Part shown: piece by piece, positions 17,919-26,648 of the stretch
Numbering within the stretch: the first letter of the stretch is position 1
Layout: each line of letters begins with the position of its first letter
Source: Thalassospira sp.
GTDB lineage: Bacteria > Pseudomonadota > Alphaproteobacteria > Rhodospirillales > Thalassospiraceae
Length of the DNA: 64,000 nt
Direction of reading: 5' to 3'
Assembly: GCF_002709775.1 (NCBI RefSeq)
Contig: NZ_PAQR01000037.1
Span: 16,268 to 80,267 of the forward strand
Made by a program: the position numbers and the translations under genes
Notes under the pieces: generated by a model
Databases searched by the model: none
Seen by the model: only the letters and a program-made list of their open reading frames with translations
Told to the model about the DNA's origin: nothing

Positions 17919-18638
17919 TCAGCCTTTCGGGTTCTCGGCGCTCCACCACAGATCGACGGGGACATCGTTCTGCTGCAAGATGGCGCGAACCGGCATCTCT
18001 TCGATTTCCGTGCCGTTTTTCGCGGTCTCATAGGTCGACCATTTGGACTGTCCGGTAATATGAATTGCAATGTACCGGGCATTAAGGATAGCGGGCAAAG
18101 TCATGCTGATGCGCGGGACCGGGGATACGGTCGGGCGGGCAGCGGCGACCAGTTCGCTATGCTTGGGATAAAGCCCCTTATCAAGGGCTTCAGGGGTTGA
18201 GGACGGGAAAAGCGATGCGGTATGGCCGTCATCCCCCATCCCCAGAAATACGATATCAAGCGGCCAGTGCATTTCCGTGCGCAAACGTGCGCTTACGGTT
18301 TCGACCGCGTCTTCCGGACTGGTGTCCGATGTTTTCAGCGAGACAAAGCGGGCATTCTGCGCTTCGTTGATAAACAGGTTATCGCGCACAAGCTTTTCAT
18401 TGGACTGATCATCATCAAGCCCGACCCAGCGATCATCACCCAAGGTAACAATCACCTTTGACCAATCAAGACGGGCCTGGGAAAGGGTTTGAAACAGCGG
18501 CTTGGGAAAACGTCCACCGGCAACAGCCATGCTGGCATGTCCGCGGGTTGCGATGGCAAATTCCAGACGATCAACGGTTTCCTTGACCATTGCCGCAAGC
18601 ATTTCATCGCCGCTTTTAAATGTGCGTTCGTTTGTCAT
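17919..18638 (-). CDS. pgl: 6-phosphogluconolactonase (DevB type)
   Basis: Hydrolyses 6-phosphogluconolactone made by Zwf. 239 residues. It belongs to the glucosamine-6-phosphate isomerase-like fold: '[15 protein letters not shown]', '[17 protein letters not shown]' and '[16 protein letters not shown]' are the three DevB signature blocks, the last containing the catalytic His. Second gene of the operon, 85 bp after zwf. Confidence 0.96.
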   Translation of the reverse strand: MTNERTFKSGDEMLAAMVKETVDRLEFAIATRGHASMAVAGGRFPKPLFQTLSQARLDWSKVIVTLGDDRWVGLDDDQSNEKLVRDNLFINEAQNARFVSLKTSDTSPEDAVETVSARLRTEMHWPLDIVFLGMGDDGHTASLFPSSTPEALDKGLYPKHSELVAAARPTVSPVPRISMTLPAILNARYIAIHITGQSKWSTYETAKNGTEIEEMPVRAILQQNDVPVDLWWSAENPKG

Positions 18639-18723
18639 GTCTTCTTCCCGAAATTGGGGTCATCGCGTCGTTGTGCAAGTCCAATGCCCGCCCCATCAGG
18701 GCGGACACCGGGAAAGCGCAATT

Positions 18724-20217
18724 CTAGAACCCGGCTTCTTCGTTCCAGGTCCGGCCATCGCGTTCGATCAATGCAATGGCAGCAGACGGGCCCCACGTTC
18801 CGGCGGTGTATCCCTTGGGCGTGACATGATTGTTCTGCCACGCTTCCTGAATGGCATCGACCCACTGCCAGGCAATGTCCTGTTCATCGCGACGGACAAA
18901 CAGCGTGTTGTTGCCATCAATCGCATCAAGCAACAGACGCTCATAGGCATCGGGGCTTCGGCCACCAAAGGCCTCGGCAAAGGACAGGTTGAGTGCCGTC
19001 GGGCGCAAACGCACAAGACCCGGTCCCGGGTTCTTGTTATTGAGCACAAGATGGATACCGTCGTCAGGCTGCAGGCGCAGGACCAGCTTGTTGGCCTGAT
19101 AGTTGGTCATGGACTTTGCCAGCGGGAAAATCTGGTGCGGGACGTCGCGGAACTGAATGACGATTTCCGAATGACGCTTGGGCAGACGTTTGCCCGTGCG
19201 CAGATAGAACGGAACACCTGACCAGCGCCAGTTATCAAGTTCTGCCCGGATCGCGACAAAGGTTTCCGTGGTGCTGTCGGTATTGGCACCTTCTTCCTCA
19301 AGGTAACCCGGCACTTCCTTGCCACCCACAGCGCCCTTGCGGTACTGGCCACGAACGGTGGAGCTATCGATATTGGAATCGTTGATCGGTTGAAGGGCCT
19401 TGAGCACCTTGACTTTTTCATCACGAACGGCGTCCTGATCAAGGACATAGGGCGGTTCCATCGCAACAAGGCAGAGAAGCTGCAACATATGGTTCTGGAC
19501 CATATCGCGCATGGCACCTGCATCGTCATAATAGGACCAGCGGCCCTCAACCCCGACTTCCTCGCCGACCGAAATCTGTACGTGATCGATATGCGCACTG
19601 TTCCAGAGCGGTTCAAACATTGCATTGGCAAAGCGCAGGATCATCAGGTTCTGCACCGTTTCCTTGCCAAGATAGTGGTCGATACGGAAAATCTGGCGTT
19701 CTTCGAACACTTCACCGATCTGGCCGTTGATTTCGCGGCAGCTTTCAAGATCGTGGCCCAGCGGCTTTTCAAGCACGACGCGGGAGTTCGGCGTTACCAG
19801 ACCGGCCTTTTTGAGATTAAAGGCCATGTCGGCAAACAGTGACGGACTGGTCGAGAAATAATAGACGCGGTCACGATCCGGCTGATCAGACAGCTTTTCA
19901 TGCAAAACCTTGAAGCCGCTCTCATCGCCGGCAGATACCTGCACATAGGCGATGCGGCTGGCGAACTTCGCCCAGATTTCTTTGTCAAACTCGCCTTCAG
20001 GAATGAATTTCTTCCCGGCTTCGAGCAGTTTGGCCCGGAAGTCTTCGTCGCTATGCTCGCTGCGCGATGCGCCAAAGATACGGGTTTCATCATCGAAACG
20101 CCCGGTGCGTTCCATTTCATACAGAGCGGGAAAAAGTTTGCGTAACGCCAGATCTCCGGTCCCACCGAAAATCACGATATCCGCGATACGATGCTTAAGC
20201 CTTTGCCTTTGTTTCAT
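18724..20217 (-). CDS. zwf: Glucose-6-phosphate 1-dehydrogenase
   Basis: Oxidises glucose-6-phosphate to the lactone with NAD(P)+. 497 residues from the ATG at 20217; the frame runs on to 20256, but the Rossmann start 'IADIVIFGGTGDLALRKLFP' fits the shorter protein. The active-site motif 'RIDHYLGKETVQNLMILRFAN' is intact. First gene of zwf-pgl-edd-glk-eda, so its upstream region should hold the operon promoter. I searched by eye for a HexR-like site (TGTAAT...ATTACA) and found none. Confidence 0.97.
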   Translation of the reverse strand: MKQRQRLKHRIADIVIFGGTGDLALRKLFPALYEMERTGRFDDETRIFGASRSEHSDEDFRAKLLEAGKKFIPEGEFDKEIWAKFASRIAYVQVSAGDESGFKVLHEKLSDQPDRDRVYYFSTSPSLFADMAFNLKKAGLVTPNSRVVLEKPLGHDLESCREINGQIGEVFEERQIFRIDHYLGKETVQNLMILRFANAMFEPLWNSAHIDHVQISVGEEVGVEGRWSYYDDAGAMRDMVQNHMLQLLCLVAMEPPYVLDQDAVRDEKVKVLKALQPINDSNIDSSTVRGQYRKGAVGGKEVPGYLEEEGANTDSTTETFVAIRAELDNWRWSGVPFYLRTGKRLPKRHSEIVIQFRDVPHQIFPLAKSMTNYQANKLVLRLQPDDGIHLVLNNKNPGPGLVRLRPTALNLSFAEAFGGRSPDAYERLLLDAIDGNNTLFVRRDEQDIAWQWVDAIQEAWQNNHVTPKGYTAGTWGPSAAIALIERDGRTWNEEAGF

Positions 20218-20763
20218 TATGCCCTTAGCCTTCCAACGTTTTCTTCCCGTCGCCAAGGTGGGACCCCGGATCTTGCGATCCTGGCAGACAATCGGGGCAC
20301 GGCCGATGCCGTGATGCAGAACCGGATTTTCCGATCCTGCCTGCTTTTTGTCACCTCACAGGAATATGACACCCTGACTGTGACCGAATTCTGTCATCAG
20401 ATGACTGACGACCGGAACCCTGATGTCCGGCCCTGCTGTGTCCTGAGCAGCAAGGCTAATTTATCAGGTTCCTAACGCGCACTGTTACACGATCCATGGG
20501 GGCAAGACCACTGCGATCACGCGCGATAGAAGACGTTTTACCGAAATCCGGTTTAACCGTAACAGTTTGTTGCAAAACCACTGCAATTACAGCCGGATTT
20601 CCTGCATTTTAGGACAGTTGAAACATCGTGCAACAATTTGATTCCAGCGACGCGACGGCGCCCTTAACCAAAACAGTTTGCACCTTTGCCAAGGCACGCC
20701 GGGTTTGTTGCAAAAATTGAACTGATTTGGGCGCCACGCATGATGTTCGCCTATGGTCCTCGT
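20218..20763. other. Intergenic region with TTGTTGCA repeats upstream of zwf
   Basis: No coding sequence is supported. The zwf promoter should lie at its left end. Three variants of a TTGTTGCA motif occur: TTTGTTGCAAAA near 20566-20577, its reverse form GTGCAACAA near 20629-20637, and TTTGTTGCAAAAA near 20703-20715. The same motif forms part of the palindrome before phaZ at 21493, so one regulator may bind all of them. Confidence 0.45.
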
Positions 20764-20764
20764 A

Positions 20765-20886
20765 TGAGAACATTGAGAACATCACAACAAGACTCGCAGG
20801 GAATCGCAGTTTTCCGGGAGTTTTGGAGCCCATCGCCCCACCTAAACCCCGTTCTCGTTGCAGTCCTTACCCAAAAATGAGAACAT
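20765..20886 (+). repeat. Three exact TGAGAACAT repeats
   Basis: TGAGAACAT occurs twice in direct tandem (20765-20773 and 20774-20782) and again at 20878-20886. Further GAACA/TGTTC half-sites follow at 20942-20970. Position upstream of the 43-residue gene suggests operator sites. No regulator is identified. Confidence 0.55.
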
Positions 20887-20963
20887 TTGTGAACGTTATT
20901 TAATCAAATTAAATCAATAACTTAAATAACAATACCCTCATTTGTTCCAACTTTGTTCTTGAT

Positions 20964-20988
20964 GGAACAAAATCAGAACAGTATGGTT
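20964..20988 (+). promoter_or_regulatory. EcfG-like (general stress) promoter candidate
   Basis: GGAAC (20964-20968), 16 bases, GGTT (20985-20988). The alphaproteobacterial general-stress sigma recognises GGAAC-N16/17-cGTT, so one base of the -10 differs. It ends 28 bp before the small gene. The GGAAC also forms half of an inverted repeat TTGTTCCA (20942-20949)/TGGAACAA (20963-20970), so overlapping control is possible. Confidence 0.45.
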
Positions 20989-21016
20989 TCTTCAGACAGA
21001 TTGAGGAGGACAGACC

Positions 21017-21148
21017 ATGTTGAAACTGATTGATAACCCGACCCGCTTGAACGAGCTTTGCAGCACGGTCGCTGTTGTCGGCAGCACAGGATTTTTCCTG
21101 TTCGTCATCGGACTTGGCATGGCCCAAACCCTTCGCGGTCTGATCTGA
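21017..21148 (+). CDS. 43-residue single-helix membrane protein
   Basis: A short open frame of 43 codons with an excellent ribosome site (GAGGAGGA, spacing six) and a sensible composition. It has a polar N-terminus with LNEL, then a hydrophobic helix from about residue 17 to 36 (including GFFLFVIGLGMA), and a short basic tail. I do not recognise a family. The candidate stress-type promoter upstream and the structured 3' region with a terminator support real transcription. Small stress-induced membrane proteins are common, but no function is assigned. Confidence 0.65.
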   Translation: MLKLIDNPTRLNELCSTVAVVGSTGFFLFVIGLGMAQTLRGLI

Positions 21149-21216
21149 GAATTCCCAACACACGTTATCTGTGTTTCCGAGGCCCGGACCATTAGCCACC
21201 AAGCTTTTGTCCATCA

Positions 21217-21289
21217 CGGGCGTCTGACCGGCAGGCAACCCCGCACCCAAACCCTGTCCCGCCTGTCGGTCAGACCTTCCCTACGCCCG
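21217..21289 (+). ncRNA. Long hairpin with C-rich loop; structured 3' UTR or small RNA
   Basis: GTCTGACCGGCAGGC (21222-21236) pairs with GCCTGTCGGTCAGAC (21261-21275) over 15 bp with one G-U pair. The outer arms CGGGC (21217-21221) and GCCCG (21285-21289) can close it further. The 24-base loop is extremely C-rich, with several CCC runs, as in sRNAs that bind G-rich ribosome sites. A terminator follows at 21348. It may be the 3' UTR of the 43-residue gene or a processed sRNA. Confidence 0.5.
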
Positions 21290-21347
21290 GTCTTCCCCAA
21301 ATGGCCTTGGCAACCGCAATAATGATTTCCGCATACTCCGCATACTG

Positions 21348-21383
21348 GCGCCGCTATTTCCCCGATAGCGGTGCTTTTTTTTT
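21348..21383 (+). terminator. Rho-independent terminator
   Basis: GCGCCGCTAT (21348-21357)/ATAGCGGTGC (21365-21374, one G-U pair) followed by eight T. It ends the transcript of the 43-residue gene and its 3' hairpin. Confidence 0.85.
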
Positions 21384-21492
21384 GTTTTGGGCGCCCCAGG
21401 CACCAAAACCAGCCATCTGACAAATGCGAGTCTTGTTCACATTTGGCTCATACATTCCTGCGCAGGATATTGTCCGAACCTGAGAAAAACAT

Positions 21493-21526
21493 TTGTTGCA
21501 TCGCAACAACTTGCGCTGCATTGCAA
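21493..21526. promoter_or_regulatory. PhaR-like TGC/GCA-rich site upstream of phaZ
   Basis: A perfect palindrome TTGTTGC-ATC-GCAACAA (21493-21509) is followed directly by TTGCGCTGCATTGCAA (21511-21526). PhaR, the PHA-granule repressor of alphaproteobacteria, binds TGC-rich sequences of this kind. The site is 324 bp before phaZ, so the transcript start would have to be far upstream or another site used. Regulator identity is inferred. Confidence 0.5.
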
Positions 21527-21849
21527 AATTTCACTCGACAAATCGGGGAAATTTCGTTTGAATCAGGGTGAAAAACGACAATTTGGACTTTCATCATACT
21601 TAATGGCTATTGCATGTAGGCCGAACTCACGTAGGCTTCGAGGCAATTACTGGATTTCTGCATGCTGGTAACCAGCCCTTTTGCTGTGCATCAGATCGGC
21701 CCACGCCATTTGGCGGTTCTGACCAGAATCCTTAAAAAATGCCAAGTCGCGCCTGCAGACGAACTGCGCGCGAACACAAACAGGATGAAAGCCGTAAACC
21801 AGGTTGGTGACCACTGAAGCGTTTGTCGGTCACCCGGGAGTGAGAGTAA

Positions 21850-23139
21850 ATGCTGTATCACCTTTATGAATTGCAGCACGCCACAATAAGCCCGCTTCGC
21901 ATGGCCGCTGACGCCAGCAAGAAGTGGCTGCGCAATCCGGCCAACCCGATGTCCTATACCCATCAGGGTCGGGCAGCAGCAGCAGCATGTGACGTGTTCA
22001 CCCATATTACCCACCGTTACGGCAAACCGGAATTCGGTCTGGACACCACGGTGATTGACGGCGAAACCGTTCCGATCACCGAAGAAGTCGTTCACAGCGA
22101 AGCTTTTTGCAATCTGTTGCATTTCAAGCGCGAAACCGACCATCTGAAAACGCAGCCCGATGACCCGCGCCTGTTGATCGTCGCCCCGCTTTCCGGGCAC
22201 TTTTCAACCCTTCTGCGTGGCACGGTCGAAGCCCTTCTGCCCGATCATGACGTTTATATCACCGATTGGATTGATGCCCGTCTGGTGCCGGTCCATCTCG
22301 GCCATTTCGATCTGGATACCTATATCGATTACATCATGCGCTTCCTGCGCAAGCTTGGCCCGAACACCCACATGATGGCAGTTTGCCAGCCCTCTGTGCC
22401 GGTGGTTGCGGCTGCATCGCTGATGGCCGCGGGCAATGAAACCTGCCAGCCGGCATCGATGACGCTGATGGGCGGGCCGATTGATACGCGTGAAAACCCG
22501 ACCGAGGTCAACAAGTTCGCCAAGCAGCACAGCCTGGACTGGTTTGAACGCCACGTGATTTCGCATGTACCCCTGCCCCATGCGGGTGTAATGCGCCGTG
22601 TGTATCCGGGCTTCATGCAGCTTGCCGGCTTCATGAGCATGAACTGGGATCGTCACGTTTCAGCCCATCACGACATGTTCAACCACCTTGTCGAAGGTGA
22701 TGGCGAAAGTGCAGAAGCGAAACGCTCCTTCTATCAGGAATATCTAGCCGTGATGGATATGACGGCCGAGTTTTACCTGCAGACTCTGAAGGTCGTGTTC
22801 CATGAACACAGCCTGCCGGAGGGCACCATGCGCTGGCAGGGTGTTCCGGTCGATCCGTCTGCCATCACCAAGACCGCCCTTCTGACGGTTGAAGGCGAAC
22901 GTGATGACATTACCGGCATGGGTCAAACCCGTGCGGCGCACAAGCTGACCACCAACCTGCCTGACAGCATGCGCATGCATCACGTTCAGCAGGGTGTCGG
23001 CCATTACGGCGTCTTTAACGGCCGTCGCTGGCGCGAACAGATCAGCCCGCGGATCAAGGATTTCATCCGCCGCCATGATCACGAGGGAAAAGGTGCCCGC
23101 AGCGCCCCCAACGTTACCCATATCAACGCTGCCGAATAG
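21850..23139 (+). CDS. phaZ: Intracellular polyhydroxyalkanoate depolymerase
   Basis: Mobilises stored PHB granules. 429 residues, the typical size of the COG4553/PHB-depolymerase family, starting 'MLYHLYELQHATISPLRMAA'. The central alpha/beta hydrolase part has 'TDWIDARLVPVHLGHFDLDTYID' and a 'MAVCQPSVPVVAA' elbow in which cysteine is the likely nucleophile, as in intracellular PhaZ enzymes. The C-terminal 'GVGHYGVFNGRRWREQI' carries the catalytic His. The ribosome site GGGAGTGAGAG is good. No phaC or phasin gene is nearby. Confidence 0.95.
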   Translation: MLYHLYELQHATISPLRMAADASKKWLRNPANPMSYTHQGRAAAAACDVFTHITHRYGKPEFGLDTTVIDGETVPITEEVVHSEAFCNLLHFKRETDHLKTQPDDPRLLIVAPLSGHFSTLLRGTVEALLPDHDVYITDWIDARLVPVHLGHFDLDTYIDYIMRFLRKLGPNTHMMAVCQPSVPVVAAASLMAAGNETCQPASMTLMGGPIDTRENPTEVNKFAKQHSLDWFERHVISHVPLPHAGVMRRVYPGFMQLAGFMSMNWDRHVSAHHDMFNHLVEGDGESAEAKRSFYQEYLAVMDMTAEFYLQTLKVVFHEHSLPEGTMRWQGVPVDPSAITKTALLTVEGERDDITGMGQTRAAHKLTTNLPDSMRMHHVQQGVGHYGVFNGRRWREQISPRIKDFIRRHDHEGKGARSAPNVTHINAAE

Positions 23140-23160
23140 CGCCGACAGCGCAATCAATTT

Positions 23161-23193
23161 AAAAGCCGCCCTGTGCAAGGGGCGGCTTTTTTT
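23161..23193 (+). terminator. Rho-independent terminator of phaZ
   Basis: AAAAGCCGCCC (23161-23171)/GGGCGGCTTTT (23180-23190), eight-base loop, T-run. Confidence 0.9.
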
Positions 23194-23308
23194 ATACATC
23201 CTGCCTGGGGCAATCAGATTACAATCAGGCTGCCCCGCACCACATCACGCTGCATCATGTAAAATTATTGATTGATCGATCTCGCGATCCCGCCCCGGAG
23301 CCTGCCCG

Positions 23309-25186
23309 TTGGAAATTCTGTCTTCTGCCTTAATCTATCTTGTTGCCGCTGTGATCGCCGTACCGCTCGCACAGCGGCTTGGGCTTGGCTCTGTCCTTGG
23401 ATATCTGATCGCGGGCCTGTTGATTGGGCCGGTCTTCGGCTTTATCGGCTCAGAGGCCGCCAATCTTCAGCATTTTGCCGAATTCGGTGTTGTCATGATG
23501 CTGTTTCTGGTCGGGCTTGAATTGCGCCCGTCCATGTTATGGGACATGCGCGGGCAATTGATCGGACTTGGCGGCCTGCAGGTCCTCAGCTCAACCGCGA
23601 TCATTGCCATCATCGCCCACACCGCCTTTGACCTGCCATGGCAGCAATCGGTTGCAGTTGGCATGGTGTTAGCGCTGTCATCGACCGCCATTGTCCTGCA
23701 AACACTGGGCGAAAAGGGCTGGTTTAAAACTGCGGGTGGCAAAAGTTCGTTTTCGGTTCTGCTGACCCAGGACATTGCCGTCATCCCGATGCTGGCGATC
23801 ATGCCGCTTTTGGCCGTATCAGATACAGGTCAAACCAACACCAGCAGCGCCGCAGGTACCGCCGATCCGACACAAAATGCGATCCTGCTGGATATGGTGC
23901 CGGACTGGGCGCAGATATTTGTGATTATCGCGGCGATTGCCACGATCGTCATTGGCGGACGCTATTTGATGCGACCCGTGTTTCGCTATATTGCCAAGAC
24001 CCACCTGCGCGAAGTGTTTACCGCCGCCGCCCTGCTGCTGGTGATTTCCACCGCCCTTTTAATGGTCGCCATTGGCCTTAGCCCTGCCCTTGGCACGTTC
24101 CTGGCCGGTGTGGTTCTTTCCGACAGTGAATACCGCCCGGAGCTTGAAAACGATATCGAACCCTTCAAGGGATTGCTGCTTGGACTGTTCTTCTTGACCG
24201 TCGGGGCTGGCATCAACCTCAATCTGCTGATCGATGAACCGGCAACCCTGTTTGGTATTGCCTTTGGCATCATGGCGATCAAGGCGGCTGTTCTGTTTGT
24301 CATTTCATCGACAGCGCGCATGTGCGGTGCAGACAGAACGCTGTTTTCGCTTGGCCTGTCCCAAGCCGGGGAATTTGCCTTTGTCCTGTTTGGAATGGCG
24401 GTTGGTGTTGGGGCGCTTCCCGGTGATCTGGTGCAGAAACTAACCCTTGCGGTTGCGCTGACCATGATGCTGACCCCGCTTGCGTTTCTGCTATATGAAC
24501 GCGTGCTTGCACCGCGCATTGTCAAACACAGCGCACGCGATGCTGACGTTATTGATGATACCGGCAGCGTGGTTTTGGCCGGGATTGGCCGATTTGGGCA
24601 GATTGTCACCCGCTTGCTTGCGACCAATGGCCATCGGGTGGTGGTTCTTGATCACGATCCGGAAGTGATTGAAAACCTTGGACGCATCGGGTTTCGCGCC
24701 TATTACGGCGATGCAATGCGCCCCGATCTTTTGCACAATACCGGCATTGAAAACGCCAAGCTTTTTGTTGCCGCCATTGATGATCGCGAAAAGCTGACAT
24801 CGCTTGTCGCCCACGTTGCCAAGCATTATCCCAATGTCCGCATCCTCGCGCGTGCGATCGACCGCCTACATGTGTTTGAACTTGAGAATGCCGGCGCACA
24901 TTTCATCGAACGTGAGACATTTGAAAGTGCGCTTAATCTTGGCCGTGACGCCCTGATAGAACTTGGCGAAACGCCCGCGCGTGCGGAACGCAAAAAAACA
25001 GCATTCCGCAAGCATGACTTTGAAACACTCGATAAATTGCGTGTGCGTTGGAACGACAGTGGCGTGGATAAGCAGTTCATTGACACCCTGCGCAGCCAGA
25101 ATGCCACGCTGATTGAAATCATGCGCAACGAACAGGAAGACAGTAACGCTGGCAACAACACAAAGGGCAATGGCAAGCCCGATTAA
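23309..25186 (+). CDS. Monovalent cation:proton antiporter-2 (KefB/C-like) with TrkA-N domain
   Basis: Inner-membrane K+/H+ or K+ efflux antiporter, 625 residues. The first about 390 residues form the CPA2 Na/H exchanger membrane domain ('LGLGSVLGYLIAGLLIGPVFG', 'ALSSTAIVLQTLGEKG', 'FFLTVGAGINL'). Then comes a RCK/TrkA-N NAD-binding domain ('VVLAGIGRFGQIVTRLLATNGHRV', acidic end of the second strand 'VLDHDPE'). Start is TTG at 23309 with GGAG nearby; no ATG gives the complete first helix. In KefC relatives glutathione adducts gate the channel. No KefF-like subunit is adjacent. Confidence 0.92.
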   Translation: MEILSSALIYLVAAVIAVPLAQRLGLGSVLGYLIAGLLIGPVFGFIGSEAANLQHFAEFGVVMMLFLVGLELRPSMLWDMRGQLIGLGGLQVLSSTAIIAIIAHTAFDLPWQQSVAVGMVLALSSTAIVLQTLGEKGWFKTAGGKSSFSVLLTQDIAVIPMLAIMPLLAVSDTGQTNTSSAAGTADPTQNAILLDMVPDWAQIFVIIAAIATIVIGGRYLMRPVFRYIAKTHLREVFTAAALLLVISTALLMVAIGLSPALGTFLAGVVLSDSEYRPELENDIEPFKGLLLGLFFLTVGAGINLNLLIDEPATLFGIAFGIMAIKAAVLFVISSTARMCGADRTLFSLGLSQAGEFAFVLFGMAVGVGALPGDLVQKLTLAVALTMMLTPLAFLLYERVLAPRIVKHSARDADVIDDTGSVVLAGIGRFGQIVTRLLATNGHRVVVLDHDPEVIENLGRIGFRAYYGDAMRPDLLHNTGIENAKLFVAAIDDREKLTSLVAHVAKHYPNVRILARAIDRLHVFELENAGAHFIERETFESALNLGRDALIELGETPARAERKKTAFRKHDFETLDKLRVRWNDSGVDKQFIDTLRSQNATLIEIMRNEQEDSNAGNNTKGNGKPD

Positions 25187-25240
25187 ACCAGTTCACCACC
25201 GCCACCGTACGACAGAGCAGACATCACAAGAGGTCCGTTC

Positions 25241-25981
25241 ATGTCAGAAACCCCGACCGTGCATTTCACAAGCCTGCCGCGCGATCAGATTGCCATCGTG
25301 ATTGGTGCGACCGGTGGCATCGGGGCGGCCTTTGTGCGGCACTTGCAGCAGTCCGGACATTTTTCAAAGGTTCTGGAATATTCACGTTCGACCAACCCTC
25401 GCCTGGATCTGACGGATCAGGCAACGATCACGCAGTGCGCGCAGGATGCAAAGACCTATGCCAACACGCATGATAACGACATTTGCCTAATTATTGATGC
25501 CACCGGCTATCTGCATGACGAGACGTTTCAGCCGGAAAAATCCATGCGCCAGATCGATCCGGACTATATGGCCAAGCAATTCCAGATCAACGCCATCGGC
25601 CCCGCGCTCTTGATGAAGCATTTCTGCCCGTTATTGCCGAGGTCCGGCAAATCGGTATTTGCCACCCTGTCGGCCAAGGTTGGCAGCATTGGTGATAATC
25701 GTATGGGCGGTTGGTATGGCTATCGCGCAGCCAAGGCAGCCCTTAATCAGCTGGTGAAATGCAGCGCGATTGAAATCGGGCGCAACAAGCGCGAAGCCAT
25801 CTGTGTCGCCCTGCATCCAGGCACGGTTGATACCGGCCTTTCAGGGCCGTTTGCCAAATCAGGTCTTCGCGTTCAAAGCCCGTTTGAGGCGACAGCGAAC
25901 ATGCTTGCCGTTCTTGACCAACTGACTGCAGAGAGTTCCGGTGGGTTCTTTGCCTATGACGGCGAAAAGCTGCCCTGGTAG
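25241..25981 (+). CDS. SDR family oxidoreductase (C-factor-like)
   Basis: 246-residue classical short-chain dehydrogenase. The cofactor motif 'VIGATGGIGAAFVRHL' (TGxxxGxG type) is at about residues 20-35. The catalytic Tyr-x-x-x-Lys is 'YGYRAAKAAL', preceded by 'ATLSAKVGSIGD' with the Ser. C-terminal 'HPGTVDTGLSGPF' is typical of the CsgA/C-factor-like SDRs. It lies 54 bp after the antiporter and is convergent with nudK. Substrate unknown. Confidence 0.9.
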   Translation: MSETPTVHFTSLPRDQIAIVIGATGGIGAAFVRHLQQSGHFSKVLEYSRSTNPRLDLTDQATITQCAQDAKTYANTHDNDICLIIDATGYLHDETFQPEKSMRQIDPDYMAKQFQINAIGPALLMKHFCPLLPRSGKSVFATLSAKVGSIGDNRMGGWYGYRAAKAALNQLVKCSAIEIGRNKREAICVALHPGTVDTGLSGPFAKSGLRVQSPFEATANMLAVLDQLTAESSGGFFAYDGEKLPW

Positions 25982-25987
25982 CGAGAC

Positions 25988-26623
25988 CTATTTGCCAAGC
26001 AGACCGGTCAGAAGCGCGTGCTGCAACAAGATGACGGTCTTGGCATCACGGATGCGGCCATCGGTAATCATCGGCAGGATGTCATCGAACGGGACTTCAA
26101 GAACGTCGATATCTTCGCCCTCTTCAAGCAGCCCACCGCCCTCGCCTTCGCGATGTTCGCGGGTGACTTCGGCAACGAACAGATGCAGGCGTTCGGTGAC
26201 CGACCCCGGGCTCATGAAAAGATCAAAGACCTGAACGAGCTTGCCGATCTTATAGCCCGTTTCTTCCTCGACCTCGGCAATGACGGCCAACATCGGGTCA
26301 CGGTCATCAAGGACACCCGCGGGCACTTCGATCAACATGCCGTCTTCGTTGCCATTCACGAAGCTTGGCATCCGGAATTGCTTCGTCAGAATGACGGTGC
26401 GATCGGCAAGGTTATATAGCAACACACCCGCACCATTGCCACGGTCATAGGCCTCGCGGGTTTGGTGCTGCCATGAACCATCTGTGCGTTTCAGATCAAA
26501 CCCGACGCGATAAAGGCGGTACCAGTTGTCCGACAGGCAATCGATGTCACGCACCCGGACGTGATCCTGTTTGGGGATCGACCAGCCATTTGGAAGATCA
26601 GAAGGAAGATCGGGATCAGACAC
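25988..26623 (-). CDS. nudK: NUDIX hydrolase NudK-like (GDP-mannose/ADP-ribose pyrophosphatase)
   Basis: Hydrolyses nucleoside-diphosphate sugars. 211 residues. Several blocks match E. coli NudK as I recall it: 'REAYDRGNGAGVLLYN', 'VNGNEDGMLIEVPAGVLDD', 'FDLFMSPGSVTERLHLFVAE', 'GEDIDVLEVPF' and 'GRIRDAKTVILLQ'. The Nudix box reads AGVLDDRDP...AEVEEETGY. An Asp replaces the usual first Glu and an Ala the Arg, while the metal-binding EEETG is intact. Convergent with the SDR gene (six bases apart). Confidence 0.88.
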   Translation of the reverse strand: MSDPDLPSDLPNGWSIPKQDHVRVRDIDCLSDNWYRLYRVGFDLKRTDGSWQHQTREAYDRGNGAGVLLYNLADRTVILTKQFRMPSFVNGNEDGMLIEVPAGVLDDRDPMLAVIAEVEEETGYKIGKLVQVFDLFMSPGSVTERLHLFVAEVTREHREGEGGGLLEEGEDIDVLEVPFDDILPMITDGRIRDAKTVILLQHALLTGLLGK

Positions 26624-26648
26624 GGTGACGTTCCTTTTTTTCTGTCAC

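Noticed and set aside
20218..20600. HexR binding site upstream of zwf
   Set aside because: I looked for a TGTAAT-N-ATTACA-like palindrome and found none.
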